A DNA stretch of 50,604 bases from Campylobacteraceae bacterium. GTDB taxonomy: Bacteria; Campylobacterota; Campylobacteria; Campylobacterales; Sulfurovaceae. Within the stretch, counting starts at the first letter, position 1. Each line of letters starts with the position of its first letter. This document shows, in pieces, positions 43,342 to 50,604 of this stretch. Where the stretch lies: positions 1 through 50,604 of the forward strand of contig JALVXC010000061.1 of assembly GCA_027038275.1 (NCBI GenBank), read 5' to 3'. The translations under genes were made by a program, and so were the position numbers. The notes under the pieces were generated by a model. It did not search any database, was not told where the DNA came from, and saw only the letters and a list, made by a program, of their open reading frames with translations.

Positions 43342-45231
43342 ATGTATGGATTTTATAGGGTGGCTTCAGCTGTTAACTATACAACAGTAGCTAATCCTCA
43401 AAAAAATGCTACAGAGGTTATTAAACTTCTTAGGCAATCTCATCAAGATGATGTCTCTGTAGTCGTTTTTCCTGAACTTACACTAACAGGCTACACCTCC
43501 TCTGACCTATTTTTAAATCAACTACTTTTAAACAAGCAAAAGAGTGCTTTTGAGAGGATACTTCAAGAGAGTAAAAGTATCTCTACTATTGCTATTTTAG
43601 GTCTTGCTATTTTTGAGCGTTCTCTTCTATACAATACAGCAGTAGTTATTCAAAATGGAGAGATTTTAGGAGTTATTCCAAAGAGTTACCTACCAAATAA
43701 AAAAGAGTTTTATGAAAAACGGCAGTTCGTTTCAGGCAAAGATATTAGAAATAGTTCTATTGAACTTTTGGGGCAAGAAGTTCCTTTTGGAGTCGATTTA
43801 CTATTTAGAGCAGGAGATGAGATGCTCTTTGGAGTTGAGATTTGTGAAGACCTTTGGGCAGTTACCCCTCCATCTAATCAGATGTCAATCAATGGTGCAA
43901 ATGTTATCTTTAATCTTAGTGCTAGTAATGAGCTTGTAGGAAAGGCAGAGTATCGTGAAGAGTTAGTCCGTACACAGAGTGCTAGATGTATGGCATCTTA
44001 TGTCTACGCCTCATCAGGAGTAGGGGAGTCGACTACAGACACAGTTTTTGGAGGTCATGCACTCATAGCAGAGTACGGCTCAACCATAGCTCAAAACGAA
44101 CGCTTCTCTATGGAGTCTCACCTTATTACAGCTGACATAGATATAGAGCGACTAAATTGGCTAAGAGTAAATGAGTCTAGCTATTGTGATGTTGAGCGAA
44201 CAGAGCATAGAGTTGTTAAAACTAAAGAGATAGTGACTATAAAAGAGTTAAGACGCTTTATTCCCTCAACCCCATTTGTCCCATCAATCTATCAAGAGAA
44301 ACAGCATCGTTGTGATGAGATTGTCCATATTCAGGCTTATGGACTTATAAAACGAATGCAACATGCACATATTAAAAAAGCTATTATAGGAATCTCTGGT
44401 GGGCTAGACTCAACTTTAGCACTTCTTGCTACATACAGAGCCTTTGAGTTAATGAAATGGAATTTTAAAGATATTGTCGCTATTACCATGCCAGGGTTTG
44501 GAACTACAAGTCGTACTAAAAACAATGCTGTTGAGCTTTGTAAAGCTTTGGGTGTGACACTTAAAGAGGTTGACATAACCAAATTGACTCTTACAGAGTT
44601 TAAAGCTATTGGGCATGATGTAGATGACCATTCTGTAACTTACGAAAATGTCCAAGCTCGTGCAAGAACAAGCATTCTTATGAACACAGCCAATCGTGAG
44701 GGTGGTTTGGTAATTGGTACAGGAGATTTAAGTGAGATAGCCCTTGGTTGGTCAACCTATAACGGTGACCATATGAGTATGTATGCACTAAATTCAGGTA
44801 TTCCAAAGACACTTATAAAGTATGTAATTGAGTACTTTAAGAGCAATGAGAATATAGCTCATATTATTGACGATATTTTAGCCACCCCAATTAGCCCAGA
44901 GCTTCTACCTCATAAGGGTGATGAGATAGTACAAGAGACAGAGAGCATAGTTGGACCTTATGAGTTACATGACTTCTTTTTGTACCACTTTATAAAGTAT
45001 GGAGCAGAACCAAAAAAGATTCTATTCTTAGCAAATCACGCTTTTGAGAAGTATGATGAGCAAGAGATTAGAAAGTGGCTCAAAAAGTTTATTTGGCGTT
45101 TCTTTACCCAACAGTTTAAACGCTCATGTATACCAGATGGTCCAAAGGTAGGAACTATTAGTCTTAGCCCAAGAGCCGATTGGAGAATGCCTAGTGATGC
45201 CGATGTGCAGATGTGGTTGGAAGAGTTGTAG
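43342..45231 (+). CDS. nadE: Glutamine-dependent NAD+ synthetase
   Basis: A 629-residue two-domain enzyme amidating nicotinate adenine dinucleotide. The N-terminal nitrilase-type glutaminase has the triad E45 (FPELTLTGY), K114 (PKSYLPN) and C168 (VEICEDLW). The C-terminal synthetase has the PP-loop GISGGLDSTLA and GTGDLSEIALGW. AAGGA at 43331 gives a good ribosome binding site between element A and the ATG, so the element abuts its leader. Confidence 0.95.
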   Translation: MYGFYRVASAVNYTTVANPQKNATEVIKLLRQSHQDDVSVVVFPELTLTGYTSSDLFLNQLLLNKQKSAFERILQESKSISTIAILGLAIFERSLLYNTAVVIQNGEILGVIPKSYLPNKKEFYEKRQFVSGKDIRNSSIELLGQEVPFGVDLLFRAGDEMLFGVEICEDLWAVTPPSNQMSINGANVIFNLSASNELVGKAEYREELVRTQSARCMASYVYASSGVGESTTDTVFGGHALIAEYGSTIAQNERFSMESHLITADIDIERLNWLRVNESSYCDVERTEHRVVKTKEIVTIKELRRFIPSTPFVPSIYQEKQHRCDEIVHIQAYGLIKRMQHAHIKKAIIGISGGLDSTLALLATYRAFELMKWNFKDIVAITMPGFGTTSRTKNNAVELCKALGVTLKEVDITKLTLTEFKAIGHDVDDHSVTYENVQARARTSILMNTANREGGLVIGTGDLSEIALGWSTYNGDHMSMYALNSGIPKTLIKYVIEYFKSNENIAHIIDDILATPISPELLPHKGDEIVQETESIVGPYELHDFFLYHFIKYGAEPKKILFLANHAFEKYDEQEIRKWLKKFIWRFFTQQFKRSCIPDGPKVGTISLSPRADWRMPSDADVQMWLEEL

Positions 45232-45293
45232 ATTTATGTGTGACTATAAAAATTTTAGCTAAAATACACTTAATTAGAGTAAGGAATGTTAAA

Positions 45294-46550
45294 ATGTCAA
45301 CTAATACAACTATAAACTGCCCAAATTGTAAAACTAAAATAGATGTAAATGAACTCCTCTACCATCAACTCGAAGAGGAGTTAAAGCAAAAAAGTATTTT
45401 AGATAAGCAAAAACTAGAAAAAGAGACTAGAGAAAAAGAGGAGGCTTTAGAGAAGAAGTTTGAGATGCTTCAAGCTAAAGAGGAGAGGTTTGAAGAGGTA
45501 CTAAAAAAGGCAACAAAAGAGCAACTAAAACAAGAGAAGCAGAAATTACACAAAGAGCTTAAAAGAGAGCTTGAAGTAGAGCAGGGTGAAGCTCTGTTGG
45601 CTTTGCAAAAAGAGTTAAATGAGAAGTCAGAGCAGATTAAAGAGTTAAACCGTTCTAAAGCAGAGATAGAGAAGCTAAAACGTGAAAAAGAGGAGTTAGC
45701 CTCTAAAGCTAAGATGGAAGCCGAGTTAGAACTTAGCAGACAGCTACAACTAGAAAAAGAGAAGATGAAAAAGGCATTAGCCCAAGAGAGTGAGCTTAAA
45801 CTTAAACAAAAAGATGAGCAGATAGAGCAGATGAAACGAGATATTGAATCGGCTCAACGAAAGGCTCAACAGAGTTCTATGCAAACTCAAGGAGAGGCTC
45901 TTGAACTTGCTATTGAGTCTTGGTTCTCTTCTCAATTTCCTTTTGATACTGTAGAAGAGGTTAAAAAGGGGGCATTTGGAGCAGACTGCATACAGACTGT
46001 GCATACTAGAGAACTTCAAAACTGTGGGGTCATTTGCTATGAGTCTAAAAATACTAAGGCTTGGTCTGATGGGTGGATAACTAAACTAAAGCAAGATATG
46101 CTAAAGGTAAATGCAGACATTGGGGTGCTTGTAACTTCGGTCTACCCAAAAGATATGAGCCGAATGGGTTTTGTAGATGGCATTTGGGTCTGTAGTTTAG
46201 AGGAGTTTAAAGGCTCAGTCTCTCTGCTTCGTCAGTCACTTATTAATGTGCAAAAGAGTGTGCAAAAAGAGGAGAACAGAGCCGATAAGATGAGTCTGCT
46301 CTATAGCTATATGACAGGAAATGAGTTCTCTATGCAGATGAAAGCTATTGTTGATGGGTTTATGAAGATGCAAGAGGAGCTAGAGAAAGAGAAACGCTCA
46401 CTTATGGCTTCTTGGAAACGTCGTCAAAAGACCATTGATGGGGTGTTGGCAAATACTACAGAGATGTATGGTTCACTTCAGGGAATTGCAGGAAGTTCAG
46501 CTATTGTTCATATTGATGCGTTAGAATTGCCTTATGATGAAGAGGAGTAA
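45294..46550 (+). CDS. DUF2130 coiled-coil protein
   Basis: A 418-residue protein with an N-terminal zinc-ribbon-like CPNCKTKID, a Glu/Lys-rich coiled coil from about 25 to 210, and a C-terminal DUF2130 domain (AFGADCIQTV, CYESKNTKAWSDGWITKLKQD, VLVTSVYPKDM) resembling a restriction-endonuclease-like fold. Function unknown; the family is widespread. The ATG at 45294 is preceded by AAGGA at 45281; a longer reading upstream would overlap nadE. Confidence 0.85.
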   Translation: MSTNTTINCPNCKTKIDVNELLYHQLEEELKQKSILDKQKLEKETREKEEALEKKFEMLQAKEERFEEVLKKATKEQLKQEKQKLHKELKRELEVEQGEALLALQKELNEKSEQIKELNRSKAEIEKLKREKEELASKAKMEAELELSRQLQLEKEKMKKALAQESELKLKQKDEQIEQMKRDIESAQRKAQQSSMQTQGEALELAIESWFSSQFPFDTVEEVKKGAFGADCIQTVHTRELQNCGVICYESKNTKAWSDGWITKLKQDMLKVNADIGVLVTSVYPKDMSRMGFVDGIWVCSLEEFKGSVSLLRQSLINVQKSVQKEENRADKMSLLYSYMTGNEFSMQMKAIVDGFMKMQEELEKEKRSLMASWKRRQKTIDGVLANTTEMYGSLQGIAGSSAIVHIDALELPYDEEE

Positions 46551-46552
46551 AC

Positions 46553-47473
46553 ATGAAGATGTCATCTGAAAAGAGAGCTACGGTTGTAGCAACTGTTGTA
46601 GCAACTACACTTACCTTTGTTAAGTTTTTTATAGGGGTAGCTTCTGGTTCTGTAGCTGTTTTAGCTTCGGCTATTGACTCGTTGTTAGATACTCTAATAT
46701 CTATCTTTAACTTTTTTGCTATTAAAAAGGCTGAAGAGAAAGCTAGTGATGAGTTTCAGTATGGAAAAGGGAAAATTCAAGCCATAGCCGCCGTTATTGA
46801 GGGTACGGTTATTACTATCTCTGGGCTTTATATTATCTATGAGGCGATACAAAAGGCTCTACATCATGAAGAGACAACATTTTTGACCCCTGCTATTGTG
46901 GTCATGGTTATCTCTATAGTTGTTACTTTTGTTTTGGTTCACTATCTTCTTTCTGTCTCAAAGGCTACTAATAATTTGGTTATTAAGTCTGATGCACTGC
47001 ATTATCAAACTGACCTGTGGTCAAATGGGGTGATTTTACTCTCATTGGGGATTGTCTATCTAACAGGTTGGGAGTGGATAGATGCACTCTTTGGGTTTGG
47101 AATTGGAGTCTATATTATCTACTCTGCTTATGAGATTATAGAGGAGGGGATTTTAATTTTACTCGATAGAGCATTAGATAAAGAGACTGTAGAGAAGATA
47201 AAAAATATAATTAAATCTCATAAAGAGGTCAATGACTACCACTGGTTAAAGACACGAACAGATGGAAAGGTTAACTTTGTAGAGGTTCATTTAGTATTAG
47301 AGCCAAATTTAACATTAATGGAGGCACACCGTATATCTGATGAGATAGAGGAGCAGATAATGAAGTTAGACAGAAAAAAAGCATGGGTTATTACTCCTCA
47401 CTATGACCCCTTTGATGACTCTGAAATCAATGAGTGTTTTGCATCTGGTCAATTAAAGTGTAAAGAGTCATGA
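46553..47473 (+). CDS. Cation diffusion facilitator (FieF-like)
   Basis: A 306-residue metal/proton antiporter with six predicted spans and a cytoplasmic C-terminal domain. Site A is Asp-Asp (IDSLLDTL, TM2) with His-Asp (HYQTDLWSN, TM5), the DDHD arrangement of FieF-type iron/zinc exporters. The usual FGHGK loop reads YGKGK. It starts 2 bases after the DUF2130 gene and overlaps hemD by 4 bases (ATGA). Confidence 0.9.
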   Translation: MKMSSEKRATVVATVVATTLTFVKFFIGVASGSVAVLASAIDSLLDTLISIFNFFAIKKAEEKASDEFQYGKGKIQAIAAVIEGTVITISGLYIIYEAIQKALHHEETTFLTPAIVVMVISIVVTFVLVHYLLSVSKATNNLVIKSDALHYQTDLWSNGVILLSLGIVYLTGWEWIDALFGFGIGVYIIYSAYEIIEEGILILLDRALDKETVEKIKNIIKSHKEVNDYHWLKTRTDGKVNFVEVHLVLEPNLTLMEAHRISDEIEEQIMKLDRKKAWVITPHYDPFDDSEINECFASGQLKCKES

Positions 47474-48102
47474 TTTATTTACTCTCCCCACTAAAAAAAG
47501 AGGGTGTTGCCTCTTTGCCTATGATTTCATTTGAGCTTGTAGCCGACAAGATAGACTTCTCCTCTTGTGATACCTTAATGTTTACCTCAAAACAGGCTGT
47601 TGTCTCTGCAAATAGTATTGATGAGTCTTGGAAAAACTTTCCTTGCATAGCCATTGGTGGAGCGACTAAAAAGAAGATAGAGGAGTTGGGGGGTAGGGTA
47701 ATTTACTACCCTAAAGAGTTTTATGGAGAGGTTTTAGCTAAAGATATTGAAGCCTTTTTTTCTACTAAAAAGATTCTCTATCTTCGTCCTAAAGTTGTCT
47801 CTTTTGACTCAAAAGCATATTTAGAAAAAGTTGGTATAGACCTACAAGAGCAGATTATTTATGAGACCTCTTGTGTGAAGTATGCTAAAGAGCAGAAGCC
47901 TAAAGATGGTGCTGTTATTATCTTTACCTCTCCATCTACGATTAAGTGCTTTTTTAAGAACTTTGAGTGGGATAGCTCTTATATGGCTGTTTTGATTGGT
48001 CATGCGACTAAAGAGCATCTGCCTGACTATTGTCGCTATGTTGTGGCTGATGAGCCTTTGATTGATGCGTGTGTGCAGAAGGCTAGAGAAGTTATATTAT
48101 AA
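47470..48102 (+). CDS. hemD: Uroporphyrinogen-III synthase
   Basis: A 210-residue HemD that closes hydroxymethylbilane with D-ring inversion, giving the precursor of haem, sirohaem and B12. The family is highly divergent; recognised by FTSKQAVVSAN, CIAIGGATKKKIEELG, ILYLRPK and VIIFTSPSTIKCFF in the usual order. Translation is coupled to the efflux gene by ATGA. Confidence 0.87.
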   Translation: MIYLLSPLKKEGVASLPMISFELVADKIDFSSCDTLMFTSKQAVVSANSIDESWKNFPCIAIGGATKKKIEELGGRVIYYPKEFYGEVLAKDIEAFFSTKKILYLRPKVVSFDSKAYLEKVGIDLQEQIIYETSCVKYAKEQKPKDGAVIIFTSPSTIKCFFKNFEWDSSYMAVLIGHATKEHLPDYCRYVVADEPLIDACVQKAREVIL

Positions 48103-48196
48103 ATGTGTTAGATAGTAGAGTAGAGGTTATTAATATTTTGGAGTGGTTGCTATTAACCTCTCCTTAACTCCAAAAGGGTAAAATTACCATTATTGT

Positions 48197-48470
48197 TAAG
48201 TACCTGACCATAATAAATGACATATTTTAACGATAAGAAAAAGGTACAGGTACAAGGCAGATTTTTGCAGGACTAGCCTTAGCTAATTCAAGAAAATCTA
48301 ACGCCGTAGATGTGCCTTTTTCTTATCGCCCATAGGGTGAAATGATTTTTCCTCATCTTTGCACGAAAATATTTTTGAATTAGCTAAGGCTAGTCCTTCA
48401 GATATTTTTGCACAAATCTAAGGCAAACTCATTTCATTAAAATATGTCATTTATTATGGTCAGGTACTTA
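48197..48470. repeat. Nested dyad-symmetric element B
   Basis: Fills most of the 387-bp spacer between hemD and moxR. Perfect outer arms 48197-48230 / 48437-48470 (34 bp). Left stem 48231-48244 / 48315-48328 (14 of 14); right stem 48338-48345 / 48429-48436 (8 of 8). Cores 48269-48291 and 48375-48397 are perfectly complementary (23 bp) and hold GGACTAGC then TAATTCAA. The centre is CCCATAGGG. The order of parts equals element A while the arm and stem sequences differ. It ends 19 bases before the moxR start. Confidence 0.92.
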
Positions 48471-48489
48471 TAAACTTTAGGAGTTTTCA

Positions 48490-49437
48490 TTGAACCCAAT
48501 AGTAGAAAATATAAAAAAAGAGATAGCCAAAGTAATGGTTGGTCAAGAGAAGATGATAGAGGGGCTTTTAATAGGTCTTTTAACGCGTGGGCATATTTTG
48601 CTAGAGGGAGTCCCAGGCTTAGCAAAGACTACAGCTGTTAATGCTTTGGCTTCCTCTTTGGGGTTAGACTTTAAACGAGTTCAGTTTACCCCCGATTTGC
48701 TTCCTAGTGATATTATAGGAACAGAGATTTATGACCCATCTTCTAACTCTTTTAGAATTAAACAAGGTCCAGTCTTTACTAACTTACTCTTAGCAGATGA
48801 GATTAACAGAGCACCTGCTAAAGTACAATCGGCACTTTTAGAGGTAATGCAGGAGCGACAAGTGACTATTGGAGACCACACCTTTAAAATAGATTTACCA
48901 TTTTTAGTTATGGCAACACAAAACCCTGTAGAGCAAGAGGGTGCTTACGAGTTACCAGAGGCTCAACTTGACCGATTTCTTATGAAGATAGTAGTAGGTT
49001 ACAATATGAGAGCCGAAGAGTTAGAGATAGCACGACGTGTAGCCAATAACAGTTTTGGAAAGATAAGACAAGTAGCAAGTATAGTAGACTTGGAGTATAT
49101 TCGCCATGAGGCTATGTCGGTACATATTGACCCTGAGGTAGAGGCGTATATTGTTGAGCTTATCTTTGCTACACGTGAGCCAGAGAAGTATCTGTTAGAG
49201 GAGCTTGTGCCATATATTGAGTATGGGGCAAGTCCAAGAGCTACTATTGATTTGTATAAGGCTGCACGAGCAGTAGCTTTTCTTAAGGGGCGAGATTATG
49301 TCTCACCCATTGAAGTAGCCTACATTGCCAAAGAGGTTTTAAGACATCGTATTATTCTTTCTTATGAAGCCCAAGCAGAGGGGATTACTCAAGATATGAT
49401 TGTTGAGAAAGTATTGGGAATTGTTCCTATTCCATAG
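48490..49437 (+). CDS. MoxR-family AAA+ ATPase
   Basis: A 315-residue AAA+ chaperone-like ATPase: Walker A GVPGLAKTT (40-48), Walker B LLLADEINRAP (99-109), and QNPVEQEGAYELPEAQLDRF for sensor 1 and the following loop. MoxR proteins work with DUF58 and VWA-domain partners, and those follow. The TTG start has TAGGAG 6 bases upstream; no ATG fits better. Confidence 0.93.
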   Translation: MNPIVENIKKEIAKVMVGQEKMIEGLLIGLLTRGHILLEGVPGLAKTTAVNALASSLGLDFKRVQFTPDLLPSDIIGTEIYDPSSNSFRIKQGPVFTNLLLADEINRAPAKVQSALLEVMQERQVTIGDHTFKIDLPFLVMATQNPVEQEGAYELPEAQLDRFLMKIVVGYNMRAEELEIARRVANNSFGKIRQVASIVDLEYIRHEAMSVHIDPEVEAYIVELIFATREPEKYLLEELVPYIEYGASPRATIDLYKAARAVAFLKGRDYVSPIEVAYIAKEVLRHRIILSYEAQAEGITQDMIVEKVLGIVPIP

Positions 49438-49440
49438 CCT

Positions 49441-50274
49441 ATGAGTACAAAAGTAAAAAAACTACTACTAAAAACAAGAAAGCAGGTCTTTGGTGAGATG
49501 TTGGGAAACAACCCATCTCTGTTTCAAGGAGAGGGGTTTGAGTTTACAGAGCTTAGAGAGTATATCTATGGTGATGATATTCGTAAAATTGATTGGAAGA
49601 CAACAGCAAAGCTTGGTAAGCCATTTATTAAAATCTACCGTGAAGAGAGAGAGTTAAATGTGGTTACTGCTGTTATGTTGGGCGGCTCTAGCTACTTTGG
49701 AACAGTACGTCAAAAGTCAGAGGTTATGGCAGAGCTAGTAGCATTAGTTGGCTTTTCGGCTGTTAAAAACAGTGACCTCTTTACAAATATTATCTTTGCA
49801 GATAAGCTCTACACCATGAGCAAACCAAATAAGAAGTTTTTTGCCATAGAGGATGCTCTCTTTAAAATGGAAGCCTTTGAGATGTTAGGAAAAGAGAGCA
49901 ACTACCAAGCTCTAAGTGATACACTCTATAAACGTCTTAAGAGAAAATCACTACTCTTTATTATCTCCGATTTTGTAGGAGAGGTAAATTTAGCACTTCT
50001 ATCTAAAAAACATGATGTAGTGGCTATTGTAGTTAGAGATAGATTTGAAGAGAAGCCTAGTGAGTTGGGGTTTGTTCATCTTATAGATATGGAGAGTAGA
50101 GCTAGTTTTGAGGGGGTATTAGGAGAGAGTGAGCTTAAAGATTACGAGAAGGCTTTAGTACAAAACGATACAAATCTCTTTAGACATTTTAAAAAAAATG
50201 GTGTGCGTTATATTAAAGTATATACAGATGAAGAGCCTTATTTGAAGTTGGCTAAGTTATTAGGAGCTAAATAA
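49441..50274 (+). CDS. DUF58 domain protein
   Basis: A 277-residue DUF58 protein. The hallmark is IRKIDWKTTAKLGKPFIKIYREERE near residue 50, followed by a VWA-like fold (LLFIISDFVGE). Such proteins are the usual partner of MoxR ATPases. It begins 3 bases after moxR and its TAA overlaps the next ATG (TAATG). Confidence 0.92.
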   Translation: MSTKVKKLLLKTRKQVFGEMLGNNPSLFQGEGFEFTELREYIYGDDIRKIDWKTTAKLGKPFIKIYREERELNVVTAVMLGGSSYFGTVRQKSEVMAELVALVGFSAVKNSDLFTNIIFADKLYTMSKPNKKFFAIEDALFKMEAFEMLGKESNYQALSDTLYKRLKRKSLLFIISDFVGEVNLALLSKKHDVVAIVVRDRFEEKPSELGFVHLIDMESRASFEGVLGESELKDYEKALVQNDTNLFRHFKKNGVRYIKVYTDEEPYLKLAKLLGAK

Positions 50275-50604
50275 TGACCGAAGAACTAAGAGACATAAAA
50301 CCCCTACTAGAGATACAAGACACCTCCTACTACATCTATTTAGCTATTGTAGTAGTTCTAGCCATATCAGGATTGAGTATTATCTACTTTTTAGTAAAGA
50401 GGTTTATACTAAATCGAAAAGAGAGTCAAGAGCAGAAGTATTTTAAACGCTTAAAGAGTATAGATTGGAGCGATGCAAAATCTTCAGCCTATTTGGTAAC
50501 CTATTTGGGGCGTAAGTTGGCAAAAGATAAGAGAGCTAAAGAGATATACTCTCAAATCTTGCCTATGTTAGAGAAGTATAAATATAGAGCCAAAGTTCCA
50601 CCTG
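50274..50604 (+). CDS. Membrane protein of the MoxR-DUF58 operon (3' partial)
   Basis: The first 110 residues of an open frame running off the window. An N-terminal polar segment, TEELRDIKPLLEIQD, precedes one transmembrane span (YLAIVVVLAISGLSIIYFLV, about 22-41), then a basic cytoplasmic helical region. Position and layout match the DUF4381-like small membrane proteins that lie between DUF58 and VWA genes in such operons, but the family assignment is by context. Confidence 0.75.
   Translation, partial: MTEELRDIKPLLEIQDTSYYIYLAIVVVLAISGLSIIYFLVKRFILNRKESQEQKYFKRLKSIDWSDAKSSAYLVTYLGRKLAKDKRAKEIYSQILPMLEKYKYRAKVPP

Noticed and set aside
45213-45293. N-terminal extension of the DUF2130 protein overlapping nadE
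   Set aside because: The ATG at 45294 has a proper AAGGA site and starts at the conserved zinc-ribbon region.

Overview
The window reads as chromosomal DNA of a Campylobacterota (Epsilonproteobacteria) member of the Sulfurovum/Sulfurimonas type. Grounds: low G+C; tightly packed genes with AAGGA-type ribosome binding sites; the run pyrH-rpoZ-spoT-tyrS; a PpiD/SurA-like isomerase directly upstream of ftsA-ftsZ; a UbiD-type menaquinone decarboxylase; and a Fur/PerR-family regulator near a 2-Cys peroxiredoxin. Genus is inference. I saw no tRNA, rRNA, CRISPR array or complete transposase gene.

Layout. 1-10.5 kb is housekeeping: 3' part of purH, a periplasmic rhodanese, apt (reverse), pyrH-rpoZ-spoT-tyrS, an NMO-like flavoprotein, a cell-wall amidase and thrC. 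10.6-16.5 kb is an accessory block: a DUF4143 ATPase behind a palindromic promoter; a three-gene operon (methyltransferase-like, DUF1848 radical-SAM-like, Fic); and, reverse, two paralogous lipoprotein-like small proteins followed by a radical SAM/SPASM enzyme, which looks like a peptide-modification cassette. 16.5-21 kb (reverse) holds a metallophosphoesterase, a PerR-like regulator with a PerR-box-like site, a peroxiredoxin, a UbiD-family decarboxylase and a haem lipoprotein. 21-26 kb (reverse) is the ppiD-ftsA-ftsZ-deacetylase division operon; bioA is divergent from it.

27.4-38.9 kb (reverse) is a large cobalamin operon. In transcription order: pyrF, a 63-aa protein, cbiM, cbiK, cobI/cbiL, cbiC, a small membrane protein, a 73-aa protein, a 2Fe-2S protein, cbiD, cbiET, a paired REP insertion, cbiF, bluB, cbiG, cobJ/cbiH and cbiA. 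This is the early-cobalt (anaerobic) corrin ring route plus cobalt uptake and, through BluB, the lower ligand. 39-50.6 kb (forward) carries ppiB, a PAS-GGDEF-EAL protein, a small exported protein, nadE, a DUF2130 protein, a cation efflux protein, hemD, and the start of a MoxR-DUF58 operon.

The most unusual DNA is not coding. Two long intergenic spacers (43053-43320 and 48197-48470) are almost wholly made of nested dyad-symmetric elements. They share an architecture and a short conserved core, but their stems differ in sequence while remaining complementary. A truncated relative lies at 1651-1719. Separately, five GTAG-footed REP-like hairpins occur at four loci, one of them inside the reading frame of cbiA.
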